Shown here in pieces: positions 32,252-43,484 of a DNA stretch of 64,000 nt (position 1 is the first letter of the stretch; each line of letters starts with the position of its first letter). The DNA is from Dichetophora obliterata. Lineage: Eukaryota > Arthropoda > Insecta > Diptera > Sciomyzidae. Made by a program: the position numbers and the translations under genes. Location of the stretch: positions 116,242,715 to 116,306,714 of the forward strand of contig OY986437.1 in NCBI GenBank assembly GCA_963920525.1, given 5' to 3'. The notes beneath the pieces were generated by a model. The model ran no database searches, was not told the DNA's origin, and worked only from the letters and a program-made list of their open reading frames with translations.

Positions 32252-32607
32252 TTTGTCGAAAATGTCTATTTTAAAAATAATTACTTCATATTTTGTTTTA
32301 AACTTACATAAATGCAACACAGACACACAAAACAAAACGGCATCTCATGGTAAAAACAAAGAAAATAACACTAAACACCCAATTCTTAGCAAAAATTTTG
32401 CAACATTTTCGTCACTCAAGAGAGTTCCGCCACCCGTCGTAGAGAAAATAAAATAGGTTCTCTTCTGGCGTTTTCTCGTCGCGGATTCTACGGCGGTTTC
32501 ATTTTTGGCGGCTGCATGTATTTTCATATAGTGTTTTGCGCGGCGAATCTGACAACCGACAACCGACATCCGCTTTGGTTCTGTTTGGGCTCTAAGTCTG
32601 CGATTTA

Positions 32608-33041
32608 GAGCCCGAATAGAACCAAAGCGGATGTCGGATTCACCGTGCAACAAAATACATGAAAATATACATGCAGCCACCAAAAATGAAATCGCCGTAG
32701 AAATGCGTGACGGGAAAACGCCAGAATAGAATCTATTCTAATTTCTCTCTGACGGGTGGCGGATCTCTCTCTGAGTGACTTAAATGTTGCCATATTTTTG
32801 CTAAAGATTGGGTACGTTCAGTGTTATTTTCTTAGTTTTTACTATGATCTGACATTCTGTTTTTGTGCCTGTGTTGCATTCATGTAAATTCAAAGCAAAA
32901 TATAAAATAATTTGTAGCATTTCCAAATAAAATGCAACCGTGATCCGACAACTGCCACCGCTCCAATTCTGAGCGTGTTCTCAGCGGATTGCGCCGAGAG
33001 AGGCCCGCCATCCGACATCCGCTTTGGTTCTGTTTGGGCTC
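32608..33041. mobile_element. Harbinger-derived MITE (434 bp)
   Basis: Left end GAGCCCGAATAGAACC follows TTA (32605-32607). The right end is GGTTCTGTTTGGGCTC at 33041. The left arm matches the long Harbinger arm; the right side carries a GGCGGGCCTCTCTCGGC block (as complement), also present at 30465-30485. It is not coding. The right flank (TCT) does not repeat TTA, so it may have inserted into, or recombined with, another copy. Confidence 0.6.
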
Positions 33042-33275
33042 TCTATTCTAATTTCTCTCTGACGGGTGGTGGATCTCTCTCTGAGTGACTTAAATGATGC
33101 CATATTTTTGCTAAAGATTGGGTGCGTTCAGTTTTATTTTCTTAGTTTTTACTATGATCTGACATTCTGTTTTTGTTCCTGTGTTGCATTAATGTGAATT
33201 CAAAGCAAAATATAAAATATTTTGTATCATTCCCAAATAAAATGCAACCGTGAGCCGACAACCGCCACCGCTAAA
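33042..33275 (+). repeat. Direct repeat of Harbinger arm
   Basis: TCTATTCTAATTTCTCTCTG through CAACCGCCACCGC repeats 32733-32963 with few differences, and again resembles 30650-30869. Three arm copies in one orientation within 2.6 kb point to serial insertion or unequal exchange. Confidence 0.8.
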
Positions 33276-34034
33276 TAAATTTTGCTTTTGCTTTCCATAA
33301 ATAAATTTTGCTTTGGCTGCAAACAAATAGTTTCAAAGGTAGCGAGCGTTCAGTTTTTCATTTGCGCTGTAATTTTATTTTGCATGTTGTAATTTTATGT
33401 TGTAATTGTAACACTATCGTAGCCACAGCAACAGCAAGCTATTGCATTTTGAAGTCGACTTCTTGCTGTTGCTGTCGCTTTTTAGCATTTTTCAAGCAGG
33501 CTTTACAGGCATTTTTCAACCAGCAGCTATCGATTTTGGCATGCAGTGCTGGGGGTCAATTCCCGTTCTGCGTTATCGTCATATGAAAAGTGTTTTCATA
33601 TGACGAAAAGGGAAACAGCAGTTTATTTTTTGCTGAAATGAAAACAAAGTTAACGCCGGTTGCAAATGCGCGTTATCGATTTGCTGCATTAGTTTCGGCT
33701 ATTTTAGGCTACCGAAAAACTTATCTTAGTTATATTTATTTATGAAAAATTCATTATATTTTTCTTTTTTATTGTTTATAATATATAGTTTTAATTTCTC
33801 AATCAGGTTTATGGCTTTGGGAAAGCGATATAAGTCGAAGTGTTTCTCCGCAATTCTGGTGAATGAGTTTTTTCATCGCGAAGTCTCCTCCTAAAAATCC
33901 TTGGGTTTTCTCTACTTAAATCAATAAAAGTAATGTTGAAGTCATAAAGTAGTCATCATGTTCAATAAAGTAATTTTTGTAAATGTTTTCTACCATCTAA
34001 TACGTTGTTCACATTTATTTTTCATACAAGCTTT

Positions 34035-34221
34035 TGTAGTGTTCCATAAAATATACTTTGTTATTTTCTTACTTACTCAATATAAAAATAATTGTAAAAA
34101 TTTCATCTTGTGTTCAGTTGATCAGTTTTCAAAATATTTTCGTTTGTGATATTTTTATACATAAAATAAAAAACTTCAATAGAGAACAGACGTGTTTTTA
34201 TTACACCCCATTCAACCTACA
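34035..34221 (+). repeat. 5' LTR of gypsy element
   Basis: 187 bp, TGT...ACA. Compared with the 3' LTR I see only two differences by eye (TATAC versus TATAT near the start, and ATATAA versus ATACAA), so the insertion is fairly young. Confidence 0.88.
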
Positions 34222-34585
34222 AATTGGCGATCGTGCCAGGAGCATTGATGACTAACATCTATATTGCTGAATTCGTCTTACTGCCTGGAAACTTCCATAT
34301 TGTCTTTTCATCGAATGAACAACTTTCTACACCACAGCGTGAATTTTCAAAGCCAGCGTCTTTCATCACCTGCTTAACAATATTCATGATCACTACGCTA
34401 CGTAGAAACAACCACAAAAAAAGGAGCGAAAACAACATCTGAATATAGACCAGAGTACTATACATAATACAAATACGCATAGTGCAAACATATTTTAACT
34501 GCAGCTGACAACAAACAGCATCCTCATAATTTTACCTGCGATTATCTTTATCAACGACACATTTCCCGGAACATCAGTCACCCCA

Positions 34586-36040
34586 TTCAACTTTACTATT
34601 TTTACAGATCATAAACCATTAACTTACGTATTAAATTCCAAAGTCAACCGGAGTCCGAGACAAACTAGACATTTAGAGTATATATCCCAATTTACGAATG
34701 ACATTCAACATATATCAGGTAAATTTAATGTAGTTGCAGACATGCTGTCTAGATGCCCTGAAATATATATTTTAGACAATGATAACATTAACTTTAAGAA
34801 ATTGCATTTCGAACAAAAAAACGATTTAATTTTGCAAAGACTGTTGAACAATTCAGAATGTCCCTACAAATTGCATCAAATTACAGTTCCATTTTTGAAT
34901 ATAGGCATTTGGTGCGAAAAGTCTAACGGAACGATACGACCATACATTCCAGAGAGTCTTCAAAGATTAACATTTGAAAAACTTCACAATATATCTCATC
35001 CTGGAACGCGCGCCTCTCGTCGTTTAATAACTTCTAGATATTTCTGGCCATCAATGAACAGACAAATTAATGAGTGGACTAAAGCATGTATTTCCTGCCA
35101 GAAATGTAAAGTTATTCGGCACACAAAATCTCCTATTGTTAAAATTGATATTCCCAAAGGCAGATTCCAACACATACACGTAGACATTGTCGGTCCTTTA
35201 CCAATATCGAACAGTTTTCGTTATATTTTAACAATTGTTGATTGAAATACACGTTGGCCGGAAGCATATTCAATAAAGGATATCTCCGCTCGAACTGTAG
35301 CAAGAACATTTTTACATGAGTACGTTTCTCGGTTTGGTGTACCACTTCAAATTACTTGCGAACAAGGTGTACAGTTTACTTCAAAAGTATTTTCCGAATT
35401 GGCAAAATTTATCGGTTGCCATGTAATACATACCTCAGCTTATCACCCTCAGGCCAATGGAATGGTGGAACGTTTTCACAGGCAGTTAAAATCCACTATT
35501 CTAGCTCGCGGTAATTCCATAAACTGGTCTGAAGAACTACCTATAATTCTCCTGGGCTTACGATCATCTTTTAAAGAAGACATTCAAGCTACAGCCGCGG
35601 AAATGGTTTATGGCCAAAATTTACGTCTTCCGAACGAACTAATCATTAAATCTGAAGAAGATTTCAACAATACGGAATTTTTAAACAAGATCAGACAGCA
35701 TTTTAGTTCAGTAAGATCTAATATTTCTCATCATAGATCTTCTGACAAAATTTTTATACCTAAAAGTCTAAATGAATGTAAATTTGTTTTTGTGAGGTCA
35801 AATGCAAAAAAGTCTGGTTTGCAATGTCCATATGAGGGGCCATTCCAAATTATTAAAAAAACACAAAAAAATTTCTTAATACGTATTAACAACATTTACA
35901 AAAATATTTCTATTGACAGAATAAAACAAGCTTTTATCGATAAACTAATTCTACCTAAAACAAATTGTAATCACAATAACAAGAAACATGTAACTTTTAA
36001 TTTAAATTCCATCACTTCTTTGGAAGGGGGAGTGATGTAG
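34586..36040 (+). pseudogene. gypsy RNase H and integrase
   Basis: One frame runs from the RNase H tail (FTIFTDHKPLTYVL, RQTRHLEYISQF, HISGKFNVVADMLSR) through the integrase zinc-binding HHCC region (LHNISHPGTR, CISCQKC) into the core (HVDIVGPLP, then YHPQANGMVERFHRQLK). A single TGA at 35243-35245 falls where the family has a residue after VD. The second catalytic aspartate, usually in T-D-xG, reads CEQG, an E in its place. The frame ends in a chromodomain-less tail just before the purine tract. Both changes make integrase inactivity likely. Confidence 0.85.
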
Positions 36041-36222
36041 TGTTCCATAAAATATATTTTGTTATTTTCTTACTTACTCAATACAAAAATAATTGTAAAA
36101 ATTTCATCTTGTGTTCAGTTGATCAGTTTTCAAAATATTTTCGTTTGTGATATTTTTATACATAAAATAAAAAACTTCAATAGAGAACAGACGTGTTTTT
36201 ATTACACCCCATTCAACCTACA
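36036..36222 (+). repeat. 3' LTR of gypsy element
   Basis: 187-bp copy of the 5' LTR, beginning TGTAGTG directly after the stop codon of the integrase frame and the purine tract. It is followed by the CTTT duplication. Confidence 0.88.
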
Positions 36223-36600
36223 CTTTGTTTAATAGACATTCAGCAACTACTTTTCATTACGCGAACAAGAATCGCGTTTTTGTGTGCAATGAAGTGAAAA
36301 AGTGAAATCGTTAAATGATAACTATTCTGAAAAACTTTTTTTCACTTTACTTTAACGCAAAACGGGAATTGACCCCTGCTGTGCTTTGTGCAGAGTCGTG
36401 CTGTAGCTGTTTGCACTCGCTATACTGATTATTGATAATATTGATAATGTTTATTTTCTAATTGAATTTATGTTTAACAGGATTCAGGATAAAATTCTTC
36501 TATATCTCCTGAGATTTTTTCAACCCGCACTGCACAAAATTTATAAGACAAAACTGTGACAAAACTTTTTACATAAAAAAACATTCATCATTCTTTGCCG

Positions 36601-37554
36601 ATGCTGCTAAAAAAGGGTACGTTGTGCTGTTCTTCGGAGATTTCAATCAACTGCAGCCAGCTGGAGATATCCCACTTTACGGGAATCCGAGGTCAGGTGA
36701 TGTTACCGCCACTCAAGGTCAATTAGTCTATCGTCAAATAAGCAAAGTATTGAACCAGATAATGAGATAAATTCGACAAGCTTTCAGGGAATTTTTACTA
36801 AGAGTATCATTACGAGAACTGACGCTACAAGACTACGACCTCTTAAAGACCATGTTCAATCAGCGTTAATTTTTTTCGAATTAAAGTGTGTTAAGATTAA
36901 TCTCAAAGAACGCTGAAATTGAAGAATATAACATTGAGAAGCTCTGAAATGTTGGCAATGCTGTAACAATCATGGTTTACACAATGACCCACGAGCGTTT
37001 TTAGCCTCATCCGACGATGCAAGAGGTTTAAGCCTAAAGTTATATCTATGTTAAGGTGTACAAGTTATTTTGACGCAAAATATTTTTACTTCAGCCGGTC
37101 TGTGCGATGGCAACATCGGTGTGGTAGTTGAAATTGTTAATAACCATTGCGAAAGTGCCGATTTATAGAAGAAATTCCTTTGTGCATTTCGGTCAAGTTT
37201 CCCAATTATTTTGGACCAAAATACAACAACTCTAATGTATTACTTATTCCTCCTGTTGTAGTATGATTTAATAAAGGATTAAATAATTTTACTCAGAAGC
37301 AAATTCCACTACAACTTGCTTATGCTATTAGTATTCATAGATCGCAACGATTAACACTCGATTAAGCAGTTGTCGATATTAGAGAAAGGGAATTTGCATT
37401 CGGAATGGCATATGAAGCATTCTCAAGGGTTCGTAGTATAAATTGACTTTTTATCGAACCGGCTATTTCTTATGATCGGCTTAAAAAAATAAATAACAAG
37501 AAGAGGTTGGTTGAGAAACGCCAAGAATTAAATAAATTAATGTGTATGCGATAA
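36601..37554 (+). pseudogene. Helitron Pif1-like helicase, C-terminal part
   Basis: Broken frames give VVLFFGDFNQLQPAGDIP (helicase motif II/III region, with GDF-QL), FREFLLRVSLREL, TSAGLCDGNIGVVVEI, then IPLQLAYAISIHRSQRLTLD (motif V/VI region) and FAFGMAYEAFSRVRS. This order is that of the Pif1-type helicase at the C-terminus of Helitron Rep/Hel proteins. Several stops (after IMR, NQR, LTLD, SIN) and frameshifts break it. The Rep nuclease domain and the Walker A motif are not present in this window. Helitron ends were not identified. Confidence 0.85.
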
Positions 37555-38185
37555 ATTTAAATAAATAAAAAATTTTTTGTATTAAAATGTTTATGAGATC
37601 GGGTAAGTTTATTCATTACGCAAATCTCCCTAACAATGACAAAACGACAGCATTATATCTTTACTTTTATTGCTTTGGGAAAAGTTTTTAATACACAAGT
37701 TTAAATACACAAAACAAAAAATTATAGCAGCTAAACAAAAAAAAATAATGTTTTTCTTGTACTTATTAGAATAGAATTTCGCAGGATTTCTTCTAGGGAG
37801 GGGCAAAGACATATAGGTGTCTAGAAAGCGCATAAAGTATCTTATATAATTCTTTTTCCTGAGATTTCTGGTAATAATTTTGTTTAGATAATACACGCAG
37901 AAAAAAAAATATATTTGACACAAACAAGTTTTACAAGAAATGTGTTTTTATTTTATGGTAAACATAATATTTTTTCCGGTAGTAAATTATGTTCACTTTT
38001 ATGTTCACTGCAAAGAAGCTTATTTGTTGCAATAAATATATTATGTTTACTGAAACTTAAAATATTTTTGAGACAAGTAAGCTTTTGTTGCTATATTTTA
38101 ATTATTTATTATTTATTACTTAGTTTATTATTTTTTAATTGTTTGTTGCTCTTTGAGGTTTGCCATTGTTTGCGGCTGAACAGAA

Positions 38186-38300
38186 GTATTAATTCAATTG
38201 AAAAAACTTTTTGTAAAACTTTCTGTCCGAGCTGGGTTTGAACCAGGGTGCGTAAAGCAATCAAAATGCGCTCCCGCTCTTCTGTATTATCTTTGCTATG
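38186..38300 (-). repeat. tRNA-like SINE-like fragment, second copy
   Basis: Antisense box B (GGTTCAAACCC within a CTGG/CCAG stem) adjoins GAGCTCGGACAG and a tail with TTCAATTGAATT. The tail and the junction match positions 1-50. No functional tRNA is proposed. Confidence 0.35.
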
Positions 38301-38619
38301 AGTGTATCTTCTTACAATATTCAGAGCGAATATGGATAAAATGTTCACTCTTCTTTGAACTCCTCAACTGCTTTCCACGTTCGTGAGTTTGTATGCTGAG
38401 AAATTTTAAAAGAGCGACGTCGTGTTGATGAGAGATGTTCAGTTTTCATCGCTCGTGAATTTTTAAATGATAAACTCATTGAATCGCTCGCTTTCATTTG
38501 ATGCGAAACTTTAGTTTAACACTTCGCACATAATAAATTGAAAGGATTTAAATCAATAATAGTTATTAAGTACTTTTTTAATAATATTTAAATTTAATTT
38601 AATTCACAAAACTTAAAAA

Positions 38620-39029
38620 CTAGCTGAAACCAGGCGCTTTGCTGCCACATCGCCGTTTCCAAACGCCTATCAAATATAATCTTGCTTGTGTAAATTGTGG
38701 TCGAATACTTAAAAATTTGTCAAAACTTGAAAAATTCTGACGGAACCAGCATTTAAAATTATGTTCGTTTTTAATGTGTGATAAAAAAAATTGCTACAAA
38801 AAAGTCATCGATCATCCAGAATGCGTCGTAAAATAGCTCCATACAAAATGTATAGGAAAATGAATTTTCTTCATATTTTTTTTTTTTTTTGGTATTTTTC
38901 GGGAATTTTTATGGGTATTCTTGTTTGTCTGGAGACCAGTTCGAATTGGTTTGAATCATCAAAATCGGTCCAGCTGTTCTTGAGTTATAAGCGCAGTAAC
39001 TAACGTCACTTTGTTTTATATATATAGAT
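38620..39029 (+). repeat. Short copy of the CTAGCTGA...ATATAGAT repeat
   Basis: It begins CTAGCTGAAACCAGGCGC and ends in AAAATCGGTCCAGCTGTTCT and TATATATATAGATT, like the ends of the 17821-19951 copy. Only one equivalent of the 142-bp unit (GTGTAAATTGTGGTCGAATA) is present, showing the ancestral, unexpanded form. Confidence 0.7.
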
Positions 39030-39867
39030 TAAAAGAAACTGAGATAATAAACAAAAAGGAACGTTTTAAAAATTTATTAAGAACTTAAATATTTCATTAT
39101 AAAATATAGTTCATCATAAGACACGTTTTTCATTTTAATTAACAAGAACACTCGTTGGGCCAATAAATGAGCGAACGCAATATTTCAATGAAATGAGTTT
39201 ATCTTTGCAAAAACTCGTGAGCGCGAAACAATAAATGAATAACAAAGATAAATATTTTTTTGTCATATCAATACAAATATGTTTACCTAGAATTCTAAAA
39301 AAAATTATAAACAAAGGATCGTCAGAATTGCGAAATATATTTACGGTTAATAGAAATATGTTTGGTACAATCAAAGTCGAAAATGTAATTTTTCTGCGTG
39401 TACGCACACGATACCGGTTGACACACACCTGTACACATAGGAAAATTCAATATATTTTAAAGACTAGCTAATATACTCGAGAGTAATTTATGTATACATT
39501 TTAATATAAACTTCTAAGTTAAAGGTTTTTTAAATTCTGGAATAATGAAAAAGTCTTGAATTTTAAGTTTGAGTTACCGTTAGAAAGGAAATTGAATGGA
39601 ATTTAATCAAAAAATAGTTATGTGAAATTTTGATGTTTGGGGGTTCCATCCCTTGCGGTGAGCTAATTGAATTCAAAGGAGGGGTACGAAAAACACATTT
39701 TAAGAATTTAAAATAATTTAAACATTTATTTAATCTTAAAGTTAGCAAAATTAATATTTCAACAATATGGTGGGACTCAATGGGTTCTTGAGATATGTGC
39801 ATTTTAACATCTAAGCAAAAATTTGTTTTAAAAAATATATTTAACTTTCTAACAAAAAAAGTTTTAA

Positions 39868-40545
39868 TGATATATATTAAAAACAGCGGAGATATTTGCA
39901 TCGAAAGTCAAAACTTTGATTTTCATAACCCTTTTTTTTTACATTCTTAGCTATCGATGTTTTATGAAAAAGTCGTTGCACAAAAAATTATTGTACAAAA
40001 ATTTATATTGAGTCATCCAAGCGTGTGAAGTTAAATTTGAAGAAACTTGGTGTAGACATCATTTGGTTATTCAGCGCAATATGTATAGTTTGTACAATAC
40101 ATTAGTTACTAATGTGGCGCCATCTATCTGTGAATTTAAAACACAGTTCAAAACCAATGTAATAATTGTGCTAAACAGATACGCATATGTTTTATTATAT
40201 CGCTATCTAGCTGAAACTGATTACATGAAAATATTTACTTTTACGTCATTCTATATTTATTCATTTTTTGAGTAAAAAGTATATATTTTTGACCTTTTTT
40301 TACAAAATCATAAAACATATATACACTGACTTAACGGCGCAGTTCAAACTATTTTTGTGAAGTGCTTTTGGTAAACTTTTGAACAAAAAATTTGAATGAA
40401 ATATATTAATGGACAGCGCAGATACTTGCATCGAAAGACCAAACTTTGATTTTCATGTCGTTGTTTTCTCATTCTTACATAACGATGTTTTATGACAAAG
40501 TTGTTGCACTGAAAATTTCTACAATTTTTAATATATGTCAGGGGT
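39868..40545 (+). repeat. Diverged direct repeat (~145 bp, two copies)
   Basis: ATATATTAAAAACAGCGGAG to GTACAAAAATTTATATTGAG near 39868-40015 resembles 40401-40545 (GATACTTGCATCGAAAG, AAACTTTGATTTTCAT, CGATGTTTTATGACAAAG). The offset is about 531 bp. It is probably an old tandem or an insertion pair of a dispersed repeat. No coding. Confidence 0.6.
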
Positions 40546-40679
40546 TTTGATGTCAAAACAGCAAAAAGTTTTTAAAATTAAATACACAAAAACTCCGATG
40601 CTAAAATGTATTATAATAACAAAATTACCGTTAGTTGAGAAATTCCAGAGGAGGCGTGGTAAAAACTTAGAACGTTAGT

Positions 40680-40800
40680 ATTTAATCTAGGATGCACTTT
40701 ATATGTATACCTAGTTTGAGCGAAATCCATTGAACTGTTTAGATATGTATAAAGGCAAAACAAACAAACAAACAGAATATTAGTTTTATTACTATAGGAT
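40680..40800 (+). repeat. LINE/SINE-like 3' tail
   Basis: CTAGTTTGAGCGAAATCCAT followed by a run of CAAACAAACAAACAGA and ATTAGTTTTATTACTATAGG is the style of 3' tail seen on RTE-type LINEs and their SINEs in insects. Only the tail is recognisable; 39402-42200 otherwise shows no gene. Confidence 0.4.
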
Positions 40801-42218
40801 TAAAATAGGATACTATTGGATTAAAAATCTTTCTCGTATCATGCTCGAAATATTTCCAAATTCAATTTTATATTTTTGTCATGTAATACATTTCAATAAT
40901 TTTTTGCAAAAGCAAATATTCTTAATTGTTTAAAATAAATTATGTGAATTAAAATAAATTATGTGAGGCCTATATCTTTACATGAAATCGTATTAATTAC
41001 TTTTGAGCCCCCAAGTTTTCACCTTTTTAAATAAGAATACAAAAATTTACCAATACTAAACAATATTTTTGCTTTGTTGGAAAACTAAAAAAACAAAGTA
41101 GATTTTAAAGCCAGTTTTTCAACTTAGGAGGCCTTTAACTTCTAAGCCAATTGCGAGCGGCTTGAAACTTTTTAGATTTGGATTGACGAAGTTAAAATCC
41201 ATATAATCCGCAAAAATTAAAGATTAGAAATGTAGCTATTCTCGAAATATTCCCGCATGCTAAGGGATATACTTTTGACCGGATCTCACATCGCATTGAC
41301 ACCAATCCACTCATTTCTCTTTCCAATATGCATCAGTTTTAGCAGCTTGAAAGTAACTATAATCGAGGACTGAAACAGAACTATCATATTACTGATTTTA
41401 AAAATTAATTTTATTTTAATACAAAATTTATGAACAAATATATATAGAGGTACATGCTTACTAGATGGTTTTTTGACTCCATACATTTTCTTAACATGTT
41501 CCAGAACCTCCCTGCAAGGTTTGATTCTAAATCCTGGATGTAATATGATGACGAGAAAAAAAACGTGAATTAGAAGTATTAAATGGATGTTTCAAATCGA
41601 GGTTTTTTTTAAATTTATGTCATAAAAACTTTTGACCATAACATATTCTAATGTTATCCGCATATCCGTAAGAAATATGCATAGAGTTTTTGACAGCTAA
41701 AAGGTAGCGAATTTTTTTTTCGTTGGTTAGTACGCTGTTGAACCGAAAAATTTGTTCAATGCAGCCAAGTTCACAACCATGAGTAGAGAGTTAAAATGTC
41801 AAAATTTCGCTGTCTTTTATATGTCCGAACATTAAATTGGCGTGAAAATTTGACATTCTACAATAATGTTTAACTAACACATTCAACAAACACGTTATGG
41901 TAAGTATGTATCAGTGTTGAGTCTACACCAAAATTTCGCGTGCAGAATTAAATGCCTAAAATGTTTTGTTCCTATAGCATACTAAGCTTTAATCTGAATA
42001 TTCCATATGATTTTTAAAAAAATTAGTCCTTGACTCAAAATTGATCTACTTTATTCAGATTTTCCAAAATTTTTCTTTTGTTTTTGAATTAGAAGTCTTG
42101 CCATCGCCTATATCGCAGCAACTTTCTCAAATTTAAATGCTGCAGGATTTTTAGCTTTTTTTTTAAGTTTGGGACAAATTACAAAATTATCGAAATTTAA
42201 TCATTTTTATGACAGAAA

Positions 42219-42800
42219 AATAGAGCGGATGAACTCGCTAAGGAAGGTACAGCACCAACGCTGCTGCCGGACATGGAAACATTAGGCATGCCACTTGCGT
42301 CTTGCTCTAAGGCAACATGCCATAGAATTGGCTAATTTCAGGTGAAAGCATAGCACCACCTCTAACACAGCTAGACAAATGTGGCGTAGTTTTACTGAAA
42401 AACGAACGATGAAGCTCACTCAAATGTCGAGGAAGGATCTCTCCATTCTGATAGGCATTATAACAGGACACTTTATTATAGGTAGGCATGCTTTCAGAAT
42501 GGGGGTTTATGCGAGTGACTACTGCAGGAGTTGCAGGGATGAGGATCTCCTCTGTTTATGCCCTGCTTTAGCCCGCAGAAGACAGAAGCCTCTAGGAAGC
42601 CTCTTTTTTTATGATATCAAGGATCTTGAGGAGGTAGACGTTAAGCGTCTACTGCTTTTTATTATTAGTTCAGGGTGGTTTCACGACAGCACTTAGGAGA
42701 GGAGGAGTAGATCCGCTGTGGTACCACAACGGACCAAATATCTGTTCTATGTGGGCCGATCTTTGACCGGCCGCCACTTTGACCTAACCTAACATATGAC
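42219..42800 (+). pseudogene. LOA-type LINE, RNase H end and 3' tail
   Basis: NRADELAKEGTAP, the end of the RNase H domain carried by LOA/I/R1-group LINEs, is followed after a frameshift by KLTQMSRKDLSILIGIITGH, RHAFRMGVYASDYCRSC and LLCLCPALARRR. The Cys-rich HxLLCxCPAL region and the closing FIISSGWF are typical C-terminal features. The 3' UTR (GGTACCACAACGGACC, CCGGCCGCCA) ends in repeated CCTAACCTAAC. The 5' portion is missing. Confidence 0.8.
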
Positions 42801-42919
42801 CTAACCTATCATATAACATATTATTCGTAGAATGTACGAAGTACTAGAGTTTAAAAAATTTAAAACCGAAATCGTTCAGCCTGGTTTGTCGGACAATTCC
42901 CGAATATAACGATGGTAAA

Positions 42920-43031
42920 GCGCACAAAAGTGATAAGTGAAAACTTTTAAATTTCCAGAAACGCTTATTTTTTATGCTTCGACCTGAAAAGGTTTCTGGA
43001 AATTTAAAAATTTTCACTTATCACTTTGCGC
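42920..43031. repeat. Long hairpin (~41-bp arms)
   Basis: The left arm GCGCACAAAAGTGATAAGTG... (42920-42965) pairs with 42991-43031 (…ATCACTTTGCGC). TTTAAATTTCCAGAAAC is perfect in both arms. The loop is ~25 bp. It looks like a foldback MITE or snapback, with no coding or target duplication seen. Confidence 0.75.
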
Positions 43032-43484
43032 TTAAGTATCGATAAGGAAATGTATGATTGCAATTGGATTGTATCCCTATGGAAAAGTACGTGGCTCGTG
43101 AGGTAAAGAACTACGGTTCAAACCATACTTGAAATTTCATCAAATCAAAATTTCATCTCATCTGCGTTTTTGTTAAAAAAAAAGAAGAAAGTGTTAAAAA
43201 AAAAATAATTGAAAAAACACACTTGTTGATAGAAATACATACTTTTCATCGCTATCAGCTTCTTGATTTGCATCAGATTCAGGTTTGCGGGTGATCCACC
43301 GTCAACAAGTAAATATAAAACGTACCTTATAACGTATGCGGAATGAAATTGCAACAAATTTTGAAACGCTAGAAAAAACAGGTACTGAAGGTATTAATTT
43401 TTTACCGTAATATTTGAATAAACACATGTTTTCACATGTTGCTTTGGTGCTTTTATCAATAATTTGACATTTAATTATTTTAAA

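Larger units (their letters stand above)
30516..32592 (+). mobile_element. PIF/Harbinger element with long inverted arms
   Basis: The left arm begins GAGCCCGAACAGAACC (30516). The right arm ends GGTTCTGTTTGGGCTC (32592) followed by TAA. Inverted similarity extends ~350 bp into each arm (GCAGCCGCCAAAAATGAAA, GAAAACGCCAGAA, GTGTTATTTTCTT). Between them lie the DDE_4 half-gene (+) and the MADF start (-), facing each other across a deleted centre at ~32112-32204. P-like MITE copy B sits in the left arm. The left flank is AGA rather than TAA, so the exact left border is uncertain. Confidence 0.6.
34035..36222 (+). mobile_element. Ty3/gypsy LTR retrotransposon, internally deleted
   Basis: Two 187-bp LTRs start TGTAGTG and end CTACA, with 4-bp flanks CTTT on each side (34031-34034 and 36223-36226). 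A purine tract (GGAAGGGGGAG) precedes the 3' LTR. After the 5' LTR comes ATTGGCGATCGTGCCAGG, a primer-binding/leader type seen in insect gypsy relatives. The interior is only 1.8 kb: gag, protease and most of reverse transcriptase are gone, while RNase H and integrase remain. It lies inside the TGCTG-flanked MITE. Confidence 0.88.
33552..36376. mobile_element. MITE with TGCTG flanks, opened by a gypsy element
   Basis: Ends GGGGTCAATTCCCG and CGGGAATTGACCCC are exact complements; beyond them TTCTGCGTTA and TAACGCAAAA still pair. The flanks are TGCTG at 33547-33551 and 36377-36381. A perfect hairpin (GTCATATGAAAA / TTTTCATATGAC) lies at ~33579-33605. Removing the gypsy insert (34035-36222) leaves about 0.63 kb. 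The superfamily is not assigned. Confidence 0.75.
37894..39400. mobile_element. TA-flanked element with CACGCAGAAAA ends
   Basis: The left end CACGCAGAAAAA and right end TTTTTCTGCGTG are complements and are flanked by TA (37892-37893 and 39401-39402), as for Tc1/mariner-class elements. The inverted region is short (~14 bp). It encloses a SINE-like fragment and a dispersed repeat. The pairing could be coincidental, hence moderate confidence. Confidence 0.4.
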
